From positions 298,904 through 362,903 of the forward strand of contig NW_023998556.1 of the NCBI RefSeq assembly GCF_014805625.2: a DNA stretch of 64,000 nt. The letters run 5' to 3'. Below, one piece after another: positions 58,374-64,000 of the stretch. Position 1 is the stretch's first letter. Every line of letters begins with the position of its first letter. Source of the DNA: Glossina fuscipes. Taxonomy: Eukaryota; Arthropoda; Insecta; Diptera; Glossinidae. Made by a program: the position numbers and the translations under genes. The notes beneath the pieces are model-generated. The model saw nothing but the letters and a program-made list of their open reading frames with translations. It was not told the origin of the DNA and did no database searches.

Positions 58374-59812
58374 TTCCACTTATACAAGAAACTCAACTAA
58401 AACAAAATGGCAGTCGAGTTCAATTGACTCTTAAGTAAATCTTAAAATTATTTAATAATAAAACTTAGTATAAGTACAATAAAACAAATAAGGAGGAAAA
58501 AAAAAAAGAAAGAAAAAAAAAAAAAGCATGTACACAATTAGCATACAGCCACGCCAACAACCGATACAGGACCAAATTGCAAGTGAACCCCTAAGCCATC
58601 GCAAACATGCATAAGCTTGGCAACCGATAATTGTTAACAACAAATTAATTTTCGACTCATAATAACAAAATCTAAGGTTAAATCAGTTTAAGTACGACAT
58701 AGGTAAATCGCGCTTGTTGAGCAATATTGCTTTAATAGACTTTAAAGAGTCCGTTAATGAGAATAGATGATAGACATCATTTAGGTTCTTGCAAACAACT
58801 CTGAGCGGGTTAAACAGTTCAAAGTTATATTTGCATTGACTAAGCTTTATCAACATAAAGTACCTAGAGAAGCGGTTAGGGACATTAAAGCAAATCTCAC
58901 GAAGTAATGCGGGCGAATCAATTGCACCATTTATTAATTTGATTAGGAAGGAAACCCCAAGAACAAATCTACGTTTCTCGAGTGACGGTAAGGATAACAG
59001 AAGCAACCTATTTTCATAGGGTGGAAGAGGGGAAATCGGGTCCCAACCCAAATTCCTAAGTGCAAACAGCAAGAATTGCTTTTGTATAGATTCAATTGAA
59101 CCAACGTAGCATCTATATGAAGGAGACCACACAACATAGGCATACTCAAGAATAGGTCTAACCAAACACGTGTAAAGCCTTTTAGTAATATAAGGATCAT
59201 CAAGCTCTTTGGACCACCTCTTTATAAAACCAAGAGCGGACCTAGCTTTGCTTAACGAGGACTCAATATGCAAATTGAAACGTAACCTATAATCGAATAG
59301 AACGCCTAAATCAATGAACGAATCGACGTCTTCCAACCTGTGCGAATCAATGAAGTATTGGGTACTAAACGACTTCCTTCTTAAGAAAGAAAGCTTCTTA
59401 CATTTATTTAGATTTAGCTTCAGAAGATTGAGGGAGCACCATGCAACCAAATTGTTCAAATCACTTTGAAGATGATGTGATTGCGATTCTACGGAAAAAG
59501 AAGTAAACAGTTTCACATCATCAGCATACATTAAAATCTTACTGAATTTAATCACGGAGGGCAAATCATTGATGTAAAGATTAAATAAAATAGGTCCCAA
59601 GTGGCTACCTTGAGGTACGCCAGACGTCACGGGAAATTCATCCGAGGTAATGAGGTTAAACAAAACCCTGAATGATCTACCATACAGATAAGAGCTTAAC
59701 CATTCAACTAAGAAGAGAGGAAAGCCAGAGGTCTGGATTTTAAATCTAAGAAGTCTATGATTAACCATATCAAACGCCTTGCTAAAGTCAGTGTAAAGTG
59801 CTAAAGTCAATG
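58331..59812 (-). mobile_element. (TAAA)n-tailed LINE, copy B, 5'-truncated
   Basis: Reads on the minus strand from about 59812 to a clean (AAAT)n tail at 58331-58374, with about 300 bp of 3' untranslated region. It begins inside the RT domain, as is usual for incomplete target-primed insertion. The ORF is intact over its length, unlike most elements here, so this is a comparatively young insertion. Related copies are at 34.77-35.29 and 62.34-64.0 kb. Confidence 0.9.
58683..59810 (-). CDS. LINE ORF2 C-terminal part: reverse transcriptase from the palm domain to the end
   Basis: A 375-codon frame without interruption. RT motifs are YTDFSKAFDMVNHRLL, VTSGVPQGSHLGPILFNLYI and ILMYADDVKLF (intact YADD), followed by LGVLFDYRLRFNLHIESS and the C-terminal ILEYAYVVWSP region typical of CR1/jockey-type enzymes. 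There is no RNase H, so it is not the I clade. The endonuclease and the N-terminal RT motifs are missing, so the product cannot support retrotransposition. It would copy element RNA at a nicked target. Confidence 0.88.
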   Translation of the reverse strand: MTLALYTDFSKAFDMVNHRLLRFKIQTSGFPLFLVEWLSSYLYGRSFRVLFNLITSDEFPVTSGVPQGSHLGPILFNLYINDLPSVIKFSKILMYADDVKLFTSFSVESQSHHLQSDLNNLVAWCSLNLLKLNLNKCKKLSFLRRKSFSTQYFIDSHRLEDVDSFIDLGVLFDYRLRFNLHIESSLSKARSALGFIKRWSKELDDPYITKRLYTCLVRPILEYAYVVWSPSYRCYVGSIESIQKQFLLFALRNLGWDPISPLPPYENRLLLLSLPSLEKRRFVLGVSFLIKLINGAIDSPALLREICFNVPNRFSRYFMLIKLSQCKYNFELFNPLRVVCKNLNDVYHLFSLTDSLKSIKAILLNKRDLPMSYLN

Positions 59813-59949
59813 AAATAATAAATTGAATGACATAATAAAATTGCCTTATGCCAATGGTACTGAAACCATTTTCAGTTGAATTATTGAATGATAATGAAGA
59901 ATATTCATAACTTAATATTTCATATTTTCTTAACGAGTTAATGAAAAGT

Positions 59950-60261
59950 TTAAAGCCGTCTTAATGCATCAACATCATAAATCGACACTAGTGCAGGATG
60001 TTTTAAGATTTGAGCAAACATTGGTCGATATTGTACACTTACTAATTTTACTACAAAATTCGAGCAATTATTTCGTAATAGATTCAACAAGAAAGTGTTA
60101 GAAACTGCCAGAGAAATAACGCATGCGGATTTACATGAACATCGTAGCACCGTCTTACGTATCAAAATCAAATTGAACATATCTACGCGTTTTTCACACT
60201 CTGCACATGTATCCAACAACGCCTGAGGTGGCTTTGCAGTAAGACAACGCTTTTTGTGAGC
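59950..60261 (-). CDS. Candidate terminal exon of an unrecognised gene
   Basis: On the minus strand an acceptor (GCGCTTCTTTTTAG) ends at 60262, and the frame from 60261 is open for 103 codons to the TAA at 59950. It reads AHKKRCLTAKPPQALLDTCA, ECEKRVDMFNLILIRKTVLR, then hydrophobic SLAVSNTFLLNLLRNNC and a final HPALVSIYDVDALRRL. The composition is like that of an alpha-helical repeat (HEAT-type) protein C-terminus. No upstream exon was found before 61.4 kb. It may be a real exon or one more displaced gene piece. Confidence 0.45.
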   Translation of the reverse strand, partial: AHKKRCLTAKPPQALLDTCAECEKRVDMFNLILIRKTVLRCSCKSACVISLAVSNTFLLNLLRNNCSNFVVKLVSVQYRPMFAQILKHPALVSIYDVDALRRL

Positions 60262-61411
60262 CTAAAAAGAAGCGCACGCACAGATTATAAAAAGTAATCA
60301 AGAATTTATTTGCATACAAATGCAAGAAATTCATTTTGAATCGAATATTTATTTATGGTACGCACGCATCCAGACTATTCAATTTATTGATTCATATAAT
60401 ATATGTATGTGAATATGGGCGTAAATGGCACACCACACATAAAATTTTTATTTTTCTCTATCTTTTTAAAAATTTCTCTAAAAGACATTTTTCGCTTCTT
60501 TTGTTTATAAAACATGTACCGGTCATCATTTATTAAACATACATATCGTTAACAGCTGCTGCGTAAAGCCACGCCACATAGTAAAAATTAAATTGTGTGC
60601 TTGCTTAAAAGTAGTGGTGCTTTTTTCGAAATCTCTATCTGACACAATCACACCTAGTTAGTGGGTGTGTGCCCAATCGATAAGAGTTAAGCCTTTACCA
60701 ACTAAGCAAACTCTACGGCATTTGAGATATGAGTATACAGGTACATTACCACCGCGTGTTTCACTTAATTTGCTTATATTCTAATAAGATATAAAGGGTG
60801 AAACTGGAACGTAGATGTGAGATTATTTGAACTCGACATCTGCTGTAAAAATATAGAACATTAAAACTTCAAGGCTCTCTCTTAATAACTCCTTTCTTGC
60901 ATCGTTTGTTAAAGGTATACATACACACAAAGCACTCTCTTATTAATTCTGCCGGTAACTTAAAAAAATAGCCTACTTTCATTGTTGTGGCTTGGCCTCA
61001 AAAGGGAAAACGGTGTCACGTCTGCCTGATTTTTCAAATCGTAAGACTTTCATAAATCACCTGAAGTTACTCATTTGACTAATTTGTTTCGTTTCTTTCT
61101 AAAGAATTTGAAATACGTGGTATGGTACCATCAGAAAATTGGTCTTTATTTTTTATTATTTATTTAGCAACTAATTGGACAATTTTCCATTTCAGGACAC
61201 GGATTCATAATACTAATACGCTATAAAAACAAAAATTGGTAAAAGTCAAATTAATTAATAGAAAAGAAGGAAAACTGTGAAAAGAGAATCAATCTCAATT
61301 TATAGAAATTCTCAACAGTATATGGGGTTTAATAAAAGCAAATGGATATAAATATTAAACACTAAACGTTGCAATAACAATCATTAAAACATTATAACAT
61401 ATTGATGAAAT
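60262..61411. other. No recognised gene
   Basis: AT-rich. A 25-bp segment near 60710 (CTCTACGGCATTTGAGAT) resembles part of the SINE body but lacks its neighbours. Nothing else can be supported. Confidence 0.5.
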
Positions 61412-61726
61412 TGTTGTAGTGTGATCGCATGCCGTCGTATGCATCCACTCTGAAGTGCGACAGAATTATGCTGAATTTGCAATAATTCTGTAGCAAAAAA
61501 AAGTAAAAAAACAACTTTGTCGCACGTCAACTTTTCGTAATGCAATACGACGCCAGGCGCCCTAATTAAAATAATTGATAACGTAGCATAAAATCACCTA
61601 TAGATTTAAGTATAAATAATGCACCTGGCAAATAAAGAATTTTAATTGCTATCAAACAATTCAATCAAAGCGTATCAACTCGCTGTTTTAATAAAGGCGT
61701 TCTATCCGCCTCGTAACTTTAATTAG
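61412..61726 (+). mobile_element. Candidate solo LTR
   Basis: A 300-bp GC-richer block begins AGTGTGATCGCATGCCGTCG near 61419 and ends AACTTTAATTA at 61726. Inside, TATAAATA (61611) is followed by CAAATAAAG (61629) and then a second TAATAAAG (61691). A TATA box followed by polyadenylation signals in a compact unit, with AGT..AATT-type ends, resembles errantivirus or gypsy LTRs. No partner LTR is in the window, so a solo LTR is only an inference. Confidence 0.4.
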
Positions 61727-61792
61727 GGACCGTCTCTTGCCGAGTTCTTTTGGCACTATTTGAGACGGATAGACTTTGCGTTCTGCGTTCTG

Positions 61793-61836
61793 GCGTTGGG
61801 AAGGATTCATAGGGAATCCTCCCAAATACCCAACGC
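61793..61836. repeat. Strong imperfect hairpin
   Basis: GCGTTGGG (61793-61800) pairs with CCCAACGC (61829-61836), and AGGATTC (61802-61808) with GAATCCT (61814-61820), leaving a 5-base loop and a bulge of 8 bases. No known RNA family was recognised. Confidence 0.75.
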
Positions 61837-62339
61837 ATTTTTCTATCTCCACTACACATCGGCTGAGTATTAGCTTTTATTATTACATTGTATTAAGAAA
61901 TTTTTATAGAGAATATAAATTTATATATGTATAAATAAAATAATTATTTTCAGACTTAGATTTACATCGATGATCTTTCAAAACCTTTGAAAAAACCGTT
62001 CAGTTTTTATATATCTTTATGATAATTATTGTCCAGAAAAGGATTAAAAAAAATACTACTTCTTAGTATGACGTTTGTGTTTTATTATTAAATTGTTTGT
62101 TTTTCGTGTTTATTATATTTTTCTAACTTCATGTTAGTCACCTTTAAATTTTAATATCTCTGCTTCGATCGACGTATTTCTTTGCTGCAAGTTTAAGCAG
62201 CAAAGCATGGATTTTGAATTTCTATGTTTAATATAATTGATGGAATACCATTAATGTATGAAATAAACCGAATACTCCCTACTTGACTTTCATGAGCGAC
62301 AACTAAAGTGATGTGGGTTTCCCCAGGTTGAAATTATTT

Positions 62340-64000
62340 GCAAAGCTGTTTCATGGTAGCAGATCTTAGTATGGTGGGAAACTTGGGCGATATAATTTCC
62401 AAAGTAATAAATGAAGTTGATTTTATCAAAGGCCATGTTAAAATATTGCAAAATGTAAGTAAGCCATATTTACTTGCGTCTGGCAACTGACGGTACAAGT
62501 TATCGCTCCCTCTAACTCTAAAATGAACGTTTATGTTTCCGATATTGTTGAGACGGTTAGTAACAAAATAGTTACAAACAAGCCGGCAAGTACTTCCGTT
62601 TTAAGCTACGCTGATGTCGCAAGGGTATCTCCGCACAGGGCTGCCACTCACTGTAATCAAGCGCCATCGCCTAAAAATAATGGCTGTTCGAATGTAAACG
62701 CTGGTCACCAGACTGGGCAAATCGCACAAGCTGCTGGTTCAAGGGCGATAACGCCATTTATATTCTCCTCAAGTCACCTGGTGTGATAGTGATAATTCTG
62801 GCTGTTTGATTCCTACTTCAACGTCTGATAGGGCTGTTGTGTTCTTTAATGAATTGTTTGATCATAATTTGGTTCAATATAATCGTATCCCTAATTGTAA
62901 TGGTAGACTGCTTGATCTCTGCTTTACCAACTTTCCTGAGATTAACGTAAATCGTTGCCCACCTTTTAGTTTACCTGAGAACTCTTATCATCCGTCAATG
63001 TGCATTTCCTTTCAACATATGAATGATGGTTCGTTGAACTGTCGTAATGTTCCAAATCAAACTTTTTTAAATAAATGTTATGATTTTCATAAAATCAATA
63101 TTGTATTGCTAAAACATCGTCTTTCACATAAGAGGCTTTATTTCTCAACCGGAAGTATTGAAAGCTTATTGTCATCGTTCTACAATACAATTGCTGCATC
63201 TGCAAATCTGAAAAATTTCCACATATCCCTCTCATGTTTCTTTTAATGGCTCTGATTCCTCGGATGATTTTGAAATCTCAAATCTGTTTGCTGAGTATTT
63301 CCGACGAAACTTTTCTATTGCTAATTTCGATTTATCAGCAAACTACCCATATCCTATAACTAACTCGGTTTTTTCGGGTTAAGTTCTCTAAAATACAGTT
63401 GTTCGCCTGGACCTGATGGAATTCCATCATGTGTACTTAAATCTTGCGCTGTCGAGTTATGTGGTGCGATCTCTAAGATTTTTAACCTGTCCTTGAATTT
63501 AGGTGTTTTCCCTTCATGTTGGAAGAGTAGTTTCCTTCTTCCTATCCACAAGAGTGGAAGTAGACAATTTGTTGAGAACTACAGAGGCATAGCCAAGTTG
63601 AGTGTCTTGCCCAAGTTGTTCGAACGAATTGTGACTCAGCATTTGGCCTTTGGCATCAATTCGTATATTTTTTCGCACCGCACGGATTTCGGAAAGGGTG
63701 ATCTACAATCACCAACTTGTTAGAGTTTACTTGTCATGTTTTCAAGGCCTTTTCTAGTGGCTCTCGCTCAGATTTGATGTACACTGATTTAAGCAGAGCG
63801 TTTGATATGGTTAACCATAACTTACTTATCTTTAAACTCCGAGCCTATTTTCCTTTCTATTTAGTGAAATGGATAGGCTCTTATCTGCACAACAGATCCT
63901 TCAGGGTTTTGTTCAACTTTATCACCTCGGATGAATTCCCCGTTATATCTGGCGTACCTCAAGGCAGCCACTTAGGTCCCATTTTATTTAGCTTATACAT
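62340..64000 (+). mobile_element. (TAAA)n-type LINE, copy C, running off the window
   Basis: Starts with an ORF1 remnant (62370-62785; DIVETVSNKIVTNK, VLSYADVARVSPH), then an ORF2 piece at 62806-63246 with the end of the endonuclease (RIPNCNGRLLDLCFTN). The RT start follows at about 63400-63700 (SPGPDGIPS, WKSSFLLPIHKSGSRQ, NYRGIAKLSVLPKLFERIV), then YTDLSRAFDMVNHNLL and GVPQGSHLGPILFSLY to the end. It matches copy B wherever both exist. A TGA replaces a codon inside the HGFRKGxSTITN block at 63701 and other stops and shifts are present, so it is inactive. Confidence 0.85.
62806..63246 (+). pseudogene. LINE copy C: endonuclease end and linker of ORF2
   Basis: A 146-codon frame. FFNELFDHNLVQYNRIPNCN and GRLLDLCFTNFPEI form the conserved last part of the apurinic-type endonuclease, and SYHPSMCISF resembles the final SDH block with the catalytic Asp lost. 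The frame ends in a stop at 63246 and ORF2 continues in another frame. Confidence 0.75.

Noticed and set aside
60650..60720. tRNA or SINE head on the minus strand (TAGTTGGTAAAGGC)
   Set aside because: An A-box-like run is present but no B box follows at the right distance; only about 20 bp match the SINE body.
1..64000. CRISPR arrays, bacterial operons or prokaryotic defence genes
   Set aside because: No spaced direct repeats of that kind, and gene structure is clearly eukaryotic with introns and polyadenylation signals.

Overview
This window looks like A+T-rich nuclear DNA of a higher fly (Diptera, Brachycera; perhaps a calyptrate or tephritid, but I cannot fix the family). The grounds are short GT-AG introns of 53-63 nt, fly-type protein-coding genes (an ENL/AF9 YEATS protein like Drosophila ear, a CYP9-type P450, a DGCR2/IDD-like membrane protein), an I-clade LINE with a (TAA)n tail, a mariner and gypsy-type elements. 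There is no bacterial-style operon, no CRISPR and no rRNA.

Left part (1-25.7 kb) is host-gene territory. A three-exon gene on + (3.63-8.55 kb) encodes a von Willebrand C domain, one membrane helix, a PPPYEE motif and a very long Gln/Asn/Ser/His-rich tail. It has an in-frame TGA exactly between the extracellular domain and the membrane helix. A two-exon gene on - (25.03-21.92 kb) encodes the ear homologue, with an N-terminal YEATS domain, a Ser/Lys-rich middle and a C-terminal AHD. Divergent from it is a small conserved-looking ORF. A dead mariner (17.37-18.62 kb), one tRNA-derived SINE, several minor repeats and a possible 37-residue membrane peptide lie between.

Middle and right parts (25.5-64 kb) are dominated by broken genes and transposon remains. 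An inverted duplication (25.49-26.2 and 29.96-30.54 kb) brackets a decayed I-clade LINE. From 31 to 45 kb there are damaged fragments of four unrelated host genes: mitochondrial processing peptidase beta, a CYP9 P450 (split by about 7 kb of insertions), an alpha-arrestin and an SLC17A9-like transporter. At least two keep introns or splice sites, so they arose by DNA-level duplication and not by retrotransposition. A minus-strand LTR element with 641-bp LTR, a pair of 425-bp LTR-like tandem units, a PIF/Harbinger (HARBI1-like) fragment, a decayed gypsy pol and three copies of one (TAAA)n-tailed LINE fill 45-64 kb.

How the parts fit: the left genes are ordinary regulatory and membrane genes. 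The right part resembles heterochromatin, a sex-chromosome arm or a piRNA-cluster-like graveyard that accumulates duplicated gene pieces and nested insertions. The most interesting specific observations are the in-frame TGA in the DGCR2-like gene and a SINE whose 3' end and (TAA)n tail match the 3' end of an I-clade LINE in the same window. I found no convincing wholly new biological system. All calls rest on reading the sequence; no database search was possible.
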